From positions 26,068,319-26,132,318 of the forward strand of contig CM057165.1 in assembly GCA_029962745.1 (NCBI GenBank): a stretch of 64,000 nucleotides of DNA. Reading direction: 5' to 3'. The position numbers and the translations under genes were made by a program. Source of the DNA: Echinometra lucunter (Eukaryota; Echinodermata; Echinoidea; Camarodonta; Echinometridae). Positions 24,701-41,097 of this stretch are shown here, one piece after another (position 1 is the first letter of the stretch; each line of letters opens with the position of its first letter). Under the pieces are notes generated by a model that saw only the letters and a list, made by a program, of their open reading frames with translations, ran no database searches and was not told the DNA's origin.

Positions 24701-26680
24701 CTGAGGTTCAGTCTGTGTTCTCAGATGGTGCACTCTCACTACACACTAGAAGTCTCAAATATGGAAAGGTATGTTTCAAGTTATCAGACTACTATCCCAT
24801 GCTCATACTAAGATGTCTGGCATAAATACCCAACACCCCTTCTCCTAAGACAACTACAGTTAGAGTTGAGATCATGGATAGAATTTTCAACTTCGAATCT
24901 TCTGTGAAAATACAAATTTTACTAGGAAAGCAGGCCTGTAGGAAAGTATTATGTATAGTACTTTAAAAATATCAATATATTGCAAATACCATAGAAATAA
25001 ATAGCTTTGAATTTAATGAAAAATACCATAGAAATAGCTTTGAATTTAATGTACCAGATATTTGTGGTATGTAAAAAAAAAATGTACAGAAATTAGCATA
25101 GTGTGCTTTGAAGATTATTTTTTTAAAAAGTATTTGACCTCGATTTCTTTTTCAATCCTCAGCTTGGGCAGGGCATTATGGTCAGAGTGTCTCCCTCACT
25201 TATCAAGAGAAGAAAGACTCACTTCCACAACCTGACATGTGGAGCTTCAATCATCTTGGGTAACAATGGCTATGTATGGATTAGCAGGACACCAACAGAA
25301 GAAGAGGAGGCACCAGATGGAGGATTTGTCCAGAATCTTCAGGTGATTTCTGGATGTCCGAAGAGAGATCCTGATTGTGTATCTTGTCAGCATAATATTC
25401 CTAAATAAATCTTTGTTCTGACGATGAAAATTATGAACGTGTCGGTGATGATGATAATAACGGGTAATAATCAGATAGTAACAATTATAATCATGGTCAT
25501 CATTATCATCTTCTTCATCCTCCTCATCATCATTAGCATCTTTTCTTGTATAGATGTATCAAATTGCAATGTAAAATTTCTGTGTTCAAGAATGCTTGGG
25601 AAATTATTACCTGGCTATAGCCATACTGTTCTGACTTGAGCTGTCCTTGGTCATCTGTAGCCTTTTTACACTTCTTATTTTCAACCCCATACTATCCTTA
25701 ACCCCGGACTATCCTTTACACAGGGCTAGAATAGTCCTGTACTATCGACAATTTAGCCCACTTTGGTAAAGTGTGATGTGAACAGAAAGCTGGCTAAGTT
25801 CAGTCCTGACTATCGGTGGAGCTAAATGCTGTTTTAGCCCCAACGATAGTACGGGACTAAGTAAAATTTTGCCAGTGTAAAAAGGCTATAATCATCTAGT
25901 TTGGTGAGAGTCGGTGATTTGTCCACTAGATTTTTAATATCCAACATGACATTTGTAAGTGATGCTTATTGGTTTCTATCATCTTTTAGCCTGTCCCTGA
26001 AGAGGATCGGATGGTGTTGGCAAGATTACGGAACTGTATCCTAGGTCTTGCTGATCATAGGATGATGCTGTATGATACCAGTATTATCTATACTTACGAC
26101 ACCTCAGAAGAACATCCAGTAAGTTGCATGTATGATATCGGACCCTGTAAACTCATAATAACTTTATGTAATTAACAAGGTGAAGTTTGTTCAGATTCAT
26201 TTGAAATAGAGAGGTTTTAATAAAAGATGTTTTTGTGGGGAAGTCATTTGATAAGATATCATGAACTGCAAATTCTAAAAAAGACTTTGATTATTGGTTT
26301 ATTAGTTTATTTGTAGGTATTGATGTACCTTCAGAATATTTATCCATGAAGGTAGCAAGATAATAGGGATATAGATACCTTTCATATGAGATCCTCCTTC
26401 TTCGCACCTACTGTACTGTGGAGCTTCATGTATGACCTGTTTTTATTCCTATGAAGATTTCAAAGTAATGCCATTGGAAACGGATGATAGACGGTTTCCG
26501 AGATATATTTCTTTGATGACATTTTTGTAATATATTGAAATGACTTAATTATTGTCAGTATACTTAAGAATTTCTTTGAACATTTGTTCTTTCCTTAAGG
26601 TTGCTGATCTTCTCAAACCTGAAATCATGAAGGAAGTCATAATGGTGGTCAGACAAAAATTGAATCAAGAAGCAACATAA
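18784..26680 (+). CDS. EXOSC2: Exosome complex component RRP4
   Basis: RRP4 is a cap subunit of the nine-subunit RNA exosome core; it contacts RNA and holds other subunits in nucleus and cytoplasm. Eight exons join in phase: 18,784-18,896, 21,408-21,509, 22,560-22,605, 23,287-23,442, 24,700-24,768, 25,163-25,342, 25,990-26,118 and 26,600-26,680, giving 291 residues (human 293). Conserved blocks in order are LVTPGATITADPDYMRGHGT, ELIASVAGVVETVNKLI, GEVGDVIVGRIQEVGQKRWK, NSRLNAILMLSAVNLPGGEL, RKRSAEDELKMRQYL, EGDLISAEVQ, SDGALSLHTRSLKYGKLGQG, VSPSLIKRRKTHFH, CGASIILGNNGYVWI, RLRNCI, RMMLYDTSIIY and LLKPEIMKEV. This is the RRP4 N-terminal, S1 and KH layout. The exon 4 donor GTATCC is followed 18 bp later by a repeat insertion (23,460-24,013). 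Confidence 0.95.
19108..19189. repeat. Hairpin element (CTTCCTTTTGCGACAGCCAC arms), EXOSC2 intron 1
   Basis: Arms of 25 bases (ACTTCCTTTTGCGACAGCCA... and its complement) with one mismatch enclose a loop containing CGGAATAAAGCACACCTTGC. The same hairpin, in reverse orientation as judged from the loop, lies at 40,253-40,340. It is a two-copy dispersed foldback sequence. Confidence 0.75.
19612..20110. mobile_element. Element with poly-G and poly-C terminal arms, EXOSC2 intron 1
   Basis: The left arm reads GCATGTGCC, a poly-G run (about 19,621-19,641) and GTGGCACTC. The right arm reads GAGTGCC, a poly-C/T run (about 20,077-20,102) and GGGGCATGTG. The interior repeats GGAACGG-type words (19,701-20,010). 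An open frame spans it but matches no family I know; it has no recognised transposase. Confidence 0.45.
21953..22368 (+). mobile_element. Second copy of the TTAACCCATTCGTGACAG MITE, EXOSC2 intron 2
   Basis: Same ends and internal blocks as the 16,264-16,680 copy and in the same orientation, with scattered substitutions (for example AATATTGATGCAACGAAAAT). 416 bp, intact termini. Confidence 0.85.
23460..24013. mobile_element. TATGCCTCCGCC-ended element with tandem DR1-containing units, EXOSC2 intron 4
   Basis: The left end TATGCCTCCGCCCACCG and right end GCGGAGGCATA are inverted. Just inside the left end is a palindrome (GCCTCCGCCCACC ... GGTGGTTGCCGGAGGC) and a CGTCCGTCTGTCCGTCCC tract. Three tandem units of about 125 bp follow, each with CAACTTCAAACTTG, GGGAGGGACAATGAT and TCAAGGTCAAAGGTCA. 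AGGTCAAAGGTCA is a direct repeat (DR1) of the nuclear-receptor half-site. The layout matches the element at 61,960-63,494. Confidence 0.7.
25658..25888. mobile_element. MITE with TAGCCTTTTTACACT ends, EXOSC2 intron 6
   Basis: TAGCCTTTTTACACT (25,658-25,672) is matched by AGTGTAAAAAGGCTA (25,874-25,888). Inner arms share CTAGAATAGTCCTGTACTAT and inverted GATAGTACGGGACTA-type words. About 231 bp. Confidence 0.75.
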
Positions 26681-26793
26681 CACACATTTCCTCAAAGACA
26701 TTGTAGTGTTGGGCAGAGACTTCAATGAACAATACCTGGACATCTGTGTGGGTTTTGTATGGAAGCAAAGTGGAGGCAGGGTTCTCACTTTTG

Positions 26794-26974
26794 TACAGTG
26801 GAACCTCGTTATAAAGAACACTGTTATAATAAACTCTCATTATATCAAGGTAACTTTGCCGGTCCAACTTTATTGTATTTCATTGTCTTTTAGCCTTGAT
26901 ATAACAAGGTTTTGATATAAAGAGGTACTTTCCTTGGTCCAGAGGAGTTTGTTATATAACGAGGTTCGCCTGTA
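26794..26974. mobile_element. Pogo/Tigger-like MITE
   Basis: TACAGTGGAACCTCGTTATA and the inverted TATAACGAGGTTCGCCTGTA are the termini, flanked by TA. Internal GATATAACAAGGTTTTGATA resembles further end copies. It is the fuller relative of the copy at 12,367-12,456. Confidence 0.7.
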
Positions 26975-27812
26975 TAACATCCAAACAAGAATTTGTACAA
27001 GAATAATACTAGATATGTAGGTGCTTATTTATGTCGGTGGGTTCTTTCAACCTACAAAATTGTTTTGATCCTCCCAAATCACCTCCTTGGATTCTGCATG
27101 CAGCATGACCACACCTAACTCCATTTGGGCCAATCTCCTGCTGTGAAAACAGGGATATAAGAAAGATTCTACTGTGTTTTGTACTGGCTAAATGTCTGAG
27201 GTGGAACTAGATGGACCATGACTATCGAATGCCTTTATGAGCTGCTTTGCTGGAGTGATCATGATGAGAATACACTTGAGTAGTGATGAGATAACCATCT
27301 GCTTTCTACCGACAGCAAACAGGAGCTAATCTGCAGTGGAATTCCATTTTGAGAGAAATTGCTGAAAGTAATTCTTACCGGTAGTTATTCTGAGTTTTAT
27401 GTTTTGGATTAATTGAAAATTTATTTTCAATTCAACATTCCCAGAAAGCAAGATAACAAAAAATGTGGAAAAACTATGAACCATGGAAAAAAAAATGCTG
27501 AAGTGATATATCCCAGGGTGTGATCAAAAGTGGTTATAAAAGGCAAATTGGGGGGGGGGGGGAGGGGGAGGGGGTTTAAGAGAGAAATGGTACAACTTCC
27601 TGTATCCAAAGGTAAAGATACAAATTCATGTCTTGTAATTGCTACATTTTCATATTGAAAAATAAAAGAAATTGAATAGAAAAAAAGAGAAAATATTGGC
27701 ATGTTTGTTTCATTGCATGTACCTATGATGAGGATTCCATGAAAGCATCATCTCGAGGTTCACCTGATCTACATGTAACTGTAACCCAAAGTGTGTCATA
27801 TGTTGGAACTCC

Positions 27813-28031
27813 TGGGGGGTGTTCCACAAAGATTTAAGCTTGACTTAAAGTCGCACTTCAATTCCTACTTGCGTGCTGTATGTTACGCAACACCGCATTG
27901 GTCAGAATCACGGTCAGGGGATGCAGGCTAAGGGAAAGTCTATCAATGAGATTACGCGTTAAATACCGGATGTGCATTGGCGCTTAAGCACGACTCTAAG
28001 TCAAACTTAACTCTTTGTGAAACACCCCCGG
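27813..28031. mobile_element. Foldback element with GGGGGGTGTT..AACACCCCC ends
   Basis: Left arm GGGGGGTGTTCCACAAAGAT and AAGCTTGACTTAAAGTC; right arm GACTCTAAGTCAAACTTAAC and CTTTGTGAAACACCCCC. Same end type as 9291-9596 but a different interior. Confidence 0.65.
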
Positions 28032-28447
28032 TATGAGCCATACTATTCAAGAATATGAGTGTGAGTGCAAACTGGATGGATTGGTATCTTTGATAACAAG
28101 AGCAAGTACATTAATTCTGGATTTGCAAGAAGACTGCTAATGTTAGAGTTCATCCTCCTTTATACAATGTAGTTGTATGGTCAATGTGTAAGATAACCCT
28201 CAATTTGCATGGTTTGGCAGTGTGGGGTTTTTTCTTCTTAAATTCTTTTCTTTTTGTTGGGGGGGGGTCATTTTTTGATTGTGATATGAAACATGAGATC
28301 CTTGTGCAATCATGATACAAATCTTCATAATTTTCTTTTAAAAATTTTTTCATCATTTTCTTCTCTCTCTTTACCAACTACACTGCAAATCTAGAATGTA
28401 GAGTCAAGAGTGTGGGTTGATAGGTAAGAGGAAAGAAGGGCTAACAG

Positions 28448-28752
28448 TTTTCATGGGGCATGCGAACGATTTGCGAAGGATGCAAATGTCTAAAAAATGG
28501 CAAAGTCCAACATTCGCATTTTATGCTCCAAAAGTTCGCTGAACATGGGCAGGGTTCGGAAGCATCACCAATTGTTCGTTTTTAGTTCGTCAGAATTTCA
28601 AAAAAGTTTGAAATTTTTGCAAACGTTTCCAGCATCCCTTGAACAATAACTGACAAAACTTCCGAACCTCCGCCCAAGTTTGACGAATTTTCGAAGCATA
28701 CAATTTTTTTGACATTCGTATCCTTCGCAAAACATTCGCGTGCCCTTGAAAA
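28448..28752. mobile_element. MITE with TTTTCAWGGGCAYGCGAA ends
   Basis: The left end TTTTCATGGGGCATGCGAAC and right end GTTTTCAAGGGCACGCGAAT-type sequence (right end read on the minus strand) are inverted, with GCGAAGGATGC/GTATCCTTCGC further in. About 305 bp, repeated GTTCGSA words inside. Confidence 0.6.
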
Positions 28753-28787
28753 CCGCACCTAAGACAAAGGAGGCAAAAGGAGACTTA

Positions 28788-29575
28788 ACCCTATATAGCC
28801 CGGGCTATTTTGAAATCGCATATCCCGGGGGGGGGGGGGGGGGGGGGGTTTTTTTGGCCCCCCTCTCAGATCTCAGCTGTTGATTGCGCAATCGTGACGA
28901 AAATCAGCATGCACGTCAGCCACAACGTAATCTCCAAATTGTATAGTTAATTATTACGAAATTATTCTAATATATTTTTAATTAATCAATTATGCTAATT
29001 TATGCATAAAATAAAAATTCAGCTTTAAATCTGTAAATACAACTCCAAAACTGCTAAATTTTGGTCTAGACACTCTCTTTAGGATTCTTATCAAATGTAC
29101 ATCAAAAAAATGGCGGTATCAAAATTTGTTTCTTATGTATTTTATTGTTTTTTAAATTTCTTACGTATTTCTTTGTTTTTCGACTTTTTGTTTTTTATTG
29201 TTTTTTTCAATGGAAATCGTCAGCAACGCTATTCCGATCATAAACAACATGAAATTAATTGTGCTTAATCCGTAAAATTAAAATTAATGATACATGTATG
29301 GATTTTGGCTAGAAACAGAATTTGCATTGGATTTGTACATGAAATCACGTTTTTGAGCAATTTTGGGTCTGACATGCACTTACAAAATGTTGCGTAACTT
29401 CGGAACCACATACCCAGGCATTGTGAATTTGGTCTTAAAAGTTGCGCAAGACTTGAATGAAAAAAGTCATGAAACGTCACGGCGTGAGCTTTTCACGTTA
29501 CAGATATGTCGCGAAAAATGTCGAGGGGGCTAAAAAACCCCCCCCCCCCCCCCCTCTGGGCTAGATAAGGTTAAC
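28788..29575. mobile_element. AT-rich element bounded by poly-G and poly-C arms
   Basis: The left boundary CCTATATAGCCCGGGCTATT is followed by a poly-G run at about 28,827-28,848. The right side has a poly-C run at about 29,538-29,556 and CTGGGCTAGATAAGG. Between them lies about 650 bp of AT-rich sequence without coding potential. The arms are only partly complementary, so the limits are approximate. Confidence 0.4.
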
Positions 29576-31554
29576 AGAGAGAGATAGAGAGAGAGCATGA
29601 GAGAGAGGTTGATTGGTGTTAGAGAAGGGAGATAAACCATTTCTTCACATTTATGCATTTATTTCATTTATTTATTGCATGTATTGATAAATTGCTCTTC
29701 CAACAGGAGTTGATTATTCAGAAGGGTCTAAATGTGAAAACAGAAGATAGCTATCTTAAGTAGTGTTCAAGAGTAGGAAAGCTTTCTTAGTGTGTCCCCT
29801 CTGTCACTCTGTTGGCTTTATTTCTATCACATATTTTCTCTCTGTGTTGCTATTTGTGTTGCTCTTTCTCTCTCTTTCTCTTTATCCCCCTCTCTCCCTT
29901 TGTCACCGTCTCTCTTTCTTTCTCTCCCCTAGTCACAGTCTTTATCCCTGGGTTATTCAGCTCCATTTGAGTCTACTTCATGGATTATGAAATAGACTCA
30001 AGTGGACGATTCAAATTTACAGGTTTATTTCAACCTTCATAGGAACCTTGTATACGGTGTATGTATTTTACTTTACTTTTATCCTGAATTTTGATTTTAT
30101 CTTGCGAAAATGAACTGAAATGAATTGAATGTTTCAAGAGATAACAGAAATTTATCAGGACTCCCATTCAGGTGGGTGAATATTGACACCATCAAAAGGA
30201 GACTATAGGTACAGGTATTCATTTGTAACATTTCATATCGTCAAGTATGAATTTTATTCCCAGACATAGAAAATTTTCATTTTGTGCAACACAAACAAAA
30301 CTTCCAAGAATACTATAGTTAAAAAATATCACAAGTACATTGTGTTTACACAAAACGGTAACAAGGGAAACAAAAACATCTCAAATTTCAAACACTGAAC
30401 TATATCATAACTTAAACAACAAAGACATTTTCTGGTTCTAATAACTCTAATTAGAAGAAAGAAATGGCATGAATGAACAAGAAAAACCTAGCCCAAATCA
30501 CCACTGCATGAACAATATGAACAGAAAAATAGAAAGAAAATATATTCTTAGTTATAAATGACGATCATTTGAAGTATTTTTTGTTTGTGGACAAAATTTT
30601 GGTAATATTTATCCATTTACTATTATTCATTTCTCACCCCTTCCAGATGAAATAAATTAATTTCGGCACAAATATACCTTAAAGAACACACATGTAGAAG
30701 TGAAAATTAGTGAATTATGACACAAAATCACCAAAATTGTTGCTAAGCACAATGATTCTGCATGGTTAGGAGTTATAATTTCCTTCAAATGTGTTGATTA
30801 AAGACATGGCAAATTCACCAATGGAACAGCACAAGACTGTCCCTATTCCCTAATTTGTTGTGACAGAAAGTACAGCCTTTTAGCTCTGCTTTCACAGCAA
30901 GTGCACGTATTTGCTGTAAATGTATTTGCATAATTGTGCTCAAAAAATACATATATCTCTCAACATGAGCATCAGTTAATTATGTATTTGAACATGGAGG
31001 AAGATGTGAAATATTAGTGCTGTTTAAAAACCACCAATTATCACTCAATGATCACTCAATGATCATGAATTCATGGGAATCAGAAACTTTAGCCACAAGA
31101 ATCTTTCATAAATACTCTTTTTTCCAAACTCTTTTTTTCCAAATCCTTAAACAAAGGAAAATTATTTGACAGAAAAGAAATATATCTCACATGGCTTTAC
31201 ACTAGGCATTTCTTGTGTTCTATGTCGTAGCAAAAATTAATTATTTCCATGAAATGTGCATATGTGAGTGAGAAAAGAATATAACAGAAAATAACATTCA
31301 AATGTACTATTTGGTCTTTTGGATAACATAAAAGGAAGTGTAATGCCATGTGAGAAATGATATCAATCTTCCATACGGATATCATAACAGAGGCAAAAAA
31401 ATTGCAAAGACTTTGCCATTTTAATTTCTTTTGGCAATTCTTTTGTCTCTGGCGGGGACGCTGATCATCTCCAATATGCAGAATTGTTAATGTCTCTTTG
31501 GCAACAGTTCATAAGATGTTACTCACTGTCGCAACATCAAAGTCATTCTCATTT
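29576..31554. other. Region downstream of HSPA5, probably including its 3' UTR
   Basis: (GA)n and (TCTCTC)n simple repeats lie at 29,576-29,620 and 29,865-29,935. On the minus strand the HSPA5 stop codon at 31,555 is followed by non-coding sequence with an AATAAA signal at 30,258-30,253, which would give a 1.3-kb 3' UTR. No other gene is visible. Confidence 0.4.
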
Positions 31555-36669
<5,115 letters not shown>

Positions 36670-37435
36670 TTTGTCGTCTTTCTTCTGTGAAAGAGAAAAC
36701 ATGAAAATGAATAGTCTATTTGTCATTAAAAATACAATATTGTCTAGAGTCTACATGTAAACGATTCAAGAAAACCGCACACAAACTTGATAACCTACAT
36801 CATACATGTAAATGAATCTGTCCAGACTCCAGATGAGATGGATCTAACTCTTAGATCTTGTCAACTGGACTAATTGAATTGGAATCAAAATTGTCCAAAA
36901 GCTTTAATAGTCCATGTCTCATACATGTAAATGTGCCAGTCAACAAACATAGGTCCTAGGCCTAATGCTCTGTTCTGAAAACTTGAAGATGAGAAGCAGG
37001 TCCCAGAGTCAGAGATGAGGAGAGGTTAAACTCAAGAACTGGACACACCCACTACGCACCAGTCCCAATCCAGGATTATCCAGCACTCCCAGCAGAATGC
37101 AACTGCAGCTTCATTTTCCTCACAAGGCTCACATGAAATAACAAGTTACACCCTGTTACAAGTTCCAAGTTCCGTGTAATAAATTCGACAAGGAGTTTCA
37201 TTTATAGCACTTAAACTAAGACTAATTTATAGGTAATGCACATAATATACAATTTCTAACGTTACAAAAACAACGTCAAGGAAGTGACTAGACCAACTTT
37301 ATTGTCTGACTCAGTCACTCAGTCTCAGTGCAGAACTTTATCAGAGAAAGAATGATTCTTTAAAACAAAATTATATGCAGTTGGAAACAACAAAATAGAT
37401 AAAATGGAAATAGATCCATACTTACATTTCTCCGG

Positions 37436-37560
37436 TTTAAAATAGTATGATGAATTGCAGAATCAAATAAGAAAAAGTCCTCTAAATTCTGGTATTCACG
37501 GGACTTCACAGGCACATATGATCAGCTGATTGAACGCAGATGCTGTAGTAATGTGATTCG
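37436..37560 (-). other. Probable non-coding first exon of HSPA5
   Basis: A donor GTAAGTATGG (minus strand) at 37,435 lies upstream of the acceptor TTTCACAG at 36,685, which precedes the start codon by 15 bases. The transcription start is not defined; the upper limit given is a guess from the position of the stress elements. Confidence 0.4.
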
Positions 37561-37683
37561 ATTGTGAACGAATGCAATGCGCGAATTAGAGTTCAGTCAA
37601 GTCTATGGTGTACACGTGTGTAAAATGAATGGAAAGATGCATGAAACAGGAATCACGTTGATTTTTACGTGCAAGAAGCCGAT

Positions 37684-37735
37684 CGTGGCCAACGCTGATT
37701 GGTCAATTACCGGCAACATGGCCCGCTATCATTGG
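37684..37735 (-). promoter_or_regulatory. ER stress elements (ERSE) of the HSPA5 promoter
   Basis: On the minus strand, CCAAT at 37,702-37,698, nine bases, then CCACG at 37,688-37,684 is an exact ERSE (CCAAT-N9-CCACG), the site bound by NF-Y plus ATF6/XBP1 in GRP78 promoters. A second copy, CCAAT (37,735-37,731), nine bases and CCATG (37,721-37,717), differs by one base. Both are in the orientation and place expected for the BiP promoter. Confidence 0.8.
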
Positions 37736-37868
37736 TCGACCAAAGTGACACGTAAACTTATGGATGTCATAATACATGCACTTAGTCACCTCTTCCCGAA
37801 ATTTCATTGGAAATCAATAGAGAAAATAGATCGTGCAAGAAGAATATTTAACGTGTCCTTTTAAAAAC

Positions 37869-37876
37869 TGACGTGG
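37869..37876 (+). promoter_or_regulatory. UPRE-like site TGACGTGG
   Basis: TGACGTGG matches the unfolded-protein-response element core recognised by ATF6/XBP1. It lies about 170 bp further upstream of the ERSE, in the opposite orientation to the gene; such sites can act in either orientation. Function is inferred. Confidence 0.5.
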
Positions 37877-37879
37877 TAT

Positions 37880-39640
37880 TTCAAATAGTCTGCAATTCCC
37901 ATGTACTAGACTACTACTGCGAAAAGTCAGGGGGATTTACCTGCTCTTAGCTATTATTAAACCATCTCCACGAATTTCATTCTTCAATTATATGTTTCAT
38001 CATGCGTACTGCAGGCGCCTGACAACATCTACTTCCTGTGTTTCAATTTTCATAACATTATTGCCCCCTATTGTCCACCGTTTTATCATCTTTTTTTTTT
38101 GCAAAAGATATACATATTCGATAAATACATTACACAAACTATTAATGTATGATGGCACTTTCTGCAGAATTATTTAAGTCAAACAGTTCTGAGCATCGGG
38201 AAAAGCAATACATGGAATACATGCGAGCCACTATATAGGCCTTCGAGATACCAAGCTCGACATGAATTACAACTACAGGTAGGAGTTTGACTTACAGAAG
38301 TAAGGCAATAATACTCTGATAGTGAGACCACATAATGATAATGCACACTTCATGGGGCCGCGGAACTTATGGAGGGGGGGGGGGGGGCTGACACAAACAG
38401 GCGGATTCCGGGTTGGCTGTAGAGCCTAGCGGGAGTAGTTTTAGTATGGTTTCGCAAGCCTATCTGGAATGAACAATTTACAATTTAGATATTAGGCTTT
38501 TACAAACATTTTTTTTAATAGCCGAAAATTGTGGGGCCGGCTGCAGACCCCCCCCCCCCCCCCCCCGCTCTCACGGCCCTGCTCCCTGCTTCATAATCAG
38601 GAAGTCAACTTGCAACCTATAACTAAAACCGATCGGCCAATGTGCATTGACTTCCTGATTATGAAGCAGCCGGGGCCGCGGAAGCGGGGGGGGGGGGGGG
38701 GCGGGGCTGGGGACTGCAGCTGCCCCATAATAAAATTCCACTAAAAATACTAATAAAACGCATTACCCCATCCTTAGGCTGAACTCTTCACAGCCGCTGC
38801 CTCGAAATGCACGACTCTCGTATCATCTCGAAAATGAAAACTTAAAAAAATATATTATAACAATAGACAACAAATTGCAGATCTTTTTTTTTTTTCAGTG
38901 ACAAATTGAAGATCTAATTGTTAAGGGGAACTACAGTTCGAAATGTTAAACTCGTTCTGATAGGATTGTAGGTGGGGCGTCAACCATGACATAGAAAGTA
39001 AAATTTGCTAGCAACAGTCAACAAAACGAAAAAGTAGTAAGGAGCATAGAGACATAAGAAGTATTATTAAATAATGTTTGTTTTGTTTTTTTGTTTGTTT
39101 TGGGGTTTTTTTTGTAAATAAATGTCACTTTGAACTGAACTGAACTGAAATGAGCACCCCTCTCCCAACTAAACAATCACGCATGACTTTGTGTTGGCAT
39201 GGTCCACCGTACTGCGTACCTTTTTTTTTTTTTTTTTTTTTTTTTTGTAATGCTTTTTAGCCTTTATTCAGATTTTCCGACAATATAATTCAGACAATAA
39301 AATATTTTTCTACATAATAAACATACATAGTAAATCAAGAGAGAAATCTTAATTTCATTCATTGTAAACCAAAATACATATATAAAATACCATACAATGC
39401 AAAATCTGCAATCTGAACAAAGATTTCAATATAGTTAAAAGAATAGGTGAAGGTGCTGCTTTGTAACACTTACAATACATACGTTTTCTTATCTAAAAAG
39501 GTGAAAGGTGATGGTGCTTCCTGATCCCTGAGAAATGAAATGACAAATATATTTTTTAATATATATATTAAACATGGTGCATTCTAGATATCATTATTAT
39601 ACAATCGGGTCTTGAACAAATAGAGGTTTGTAACAACTAG
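37880..39640. other. Intergenic region between HSPA5 and the snoRNA host gene
   Basis: The two genes are head to head. The stretch holds a poly-G tract (about 38,373-38,388), the 38.5-kb hairpin, a poly-T run (39,219-39,246) and AT-rich sequence. No gene was recognised. Confidence 0.5.
38536..38723. repeat. Hairpin with poly-C and poly-G arms
   Basis: TGCTTCATAATCAGGAAGTC (from about 38,588) pairs with GACTTCCTGATTATGAAGCA (to about 38,669). Outside this stem, a C run of about 18 on the left faces a G run of about 17 on the right, and GGCTGCAG/CTGCAGCTG close the structure. It is a compact palindromic foldback unit. Confidence 0.7.
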
Positions 39641-39666
39641 TACCTGCCCCATCATCTATTTTGCAT

Positions 39667-39680
39667 TAGCGCCATCTACG
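39667..39680 (+). promoter_or_regulatory. GCCATCT box shared with the PSMB1 promoter
   Basis: TAGCGCCATCTACG is identical to 3441-3454 upstream of PSMB1. Here it lies 78 bp before the exon 1 donor of the snoRNA host gene; CGCCATTTT and AGCCATTTT, which resemble YY1 sites, follow at about 39,711 and 39,733. Confidence 0.4.
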
Positions 39681-40252
39681 ATGAAACCACGCATAATAAT
39701 GAGTGAGAAACCGCCATTTTCTTCGCCTAGCTAGCCATTTTGCACGTGGTGATGGGAGGTAAGTGACGTGTCTGTGAGAGCCCTCTTCATTTTATTTTGT
39801 TTAAACTAGAAACTTTGTATCATTCGATTTTATATGGAAATCACTAATTGCTTAGCTGCCATGTGCTGTTATCCTAACCTCATGTAGGCCTATTGAATAG
39901 ATTTCATGACATGTCAGAGAAAGAATGTTGCTGAGTGTAGGACATTTTATTTTTAATTTCGAATTGCCCTCGGCCTCGGGGTCGAGCCTCGAGGGCTAAC
40001 TTTGTTACCGTTAGGCATGTTGGGTCCATAGGGTGAATAAATGAAAGCCTGGTCCTGGATTTCCAGTGGCAGTGGCCAGTAGTTAGCTAACCAAGGCCAA
40101 GCAAGAGTAGATAGTCCATGACTTGAGATTGAGAGACTTGAAACAATTGTATTTGTAAAGTTGACAATCCATGCTGCAATCATGACATTGTTAATAATAC
40201 AGCTTAACTTAAGAACTTTTGTTCTGCACATGTTATTAGTTGTATTGTTAGC

Positions 40253-40340
40253 AAGACTTCCTTTTGCGACAGCCACCCAACATGCAAGGTGTGCTTTATT
40301 CCGTTCGCAAGTTTGGGTGGCTGTCGCAAAAGGAAGTCTT
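40253..40340. repeat. Perfect 28-bp-arm hairpin, second copy, host-gene intron 1
   Basis: Arms at 40,253-40,280 and 40,313-40,340 (beginning AAGACTTCCTTTTGCGACAG) are exact complements around a 32-base loop. The loop is the reverse complement of that in the copy at 19,108-19,189 apart from one base. Confidence 0.85.
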
Positions 40341-40919
40341 TCCGTATTGTTCAACTTGAAGTGTTGATGTCCTACTCCTAACTTAGACCCCATTCTACAA
40401 CAAGGGCATGAAGGGATAGCACGATCCAGCGCGCTCTAAATCGTGCCACCTCTTACATTAGTAACAGTTCAGGTTACAACATGGCAACGTCATTTCGGGG
40501 TGATCCAGCAATGTCCAGCATGTCCAGGGAGGTCCACGGTCATGACGGTGATCCCAAACCAGACCACCTTTGGGGGGGTGGTTCAGGGGAGATGGCGCAA
40601 TCCGTAGCATGCAAAGATTGCCAAGATAGATCGCACTACTCTCTGCAGATGTGGACCTCCCTGGCATGCGCCATGGGTCACCCCACGATAGGGCGCTCCT
40701 CTTTCCAATCTTGTAATGAGAACAGGGTCCTAGTGCCGGTTGCCCCTGGATTAGGGGTGCCAGGACGTCGCCGTTGATCTATTTTGGGGACACAAATTTT
40801 CTGATGGGTGCAGCCTTTTATTCCCTAAGTTTGGCAATTAAGAAATGAAAGAAAACAATTTTTTTCAGGAGTCTCTTTTTTACCCCCGACAAAATGAAAG
40901 ACTTCCGTAGTTTTTTTTC

Positions 40920-41097
40920 TTGGGGGGGGGGGGGGGAATTTACCCTATTGTGTCTTCAAACCTAAACAAATTTGTGGAACTGCCCCCCCCCCCCCCCATC
41001 TACTTGATTGATGCCAATGCCCTGGATAATGAACTGAATGGAATAGGGATAAATAAAAAATTTTAGATGCTGGGCATGGGGGGGGGGGGGGGGGGGT
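40920..41097. repeat. Cluster of poly-G/poly-C tracts
   Basis: A G run (about 40,922-40,936), a C run (about 40,983-40,997) and a further G run (about 41,080-41,096) alternate within 180 bp. The C run and last G run could form the arms of a foldback unit. Confidence 0.5.

Larger units (their letters stand above)
26681..28447. other. EXOSC2 downstream region with MITEs and a possible poly(A) signal
   Basis: No further coding exon is visible. It contains a pogo-like MITE (26,794-26,974), a poly-G tract near 27,550-27,562, AATAAA at 27,661-27,666 that could end a long EXOSC2 3' UTR, and a foldback element (27,813-28,031). Confidence 0.4.

Noticed and set aside
25424..25639. Open frame of Ile-rich sequence after EXOSC2 exon 6
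   Set aside because: It comes from an ATC/GAT-rich simple repeat within intron 6; exon 7 follows in phase at 25,990.
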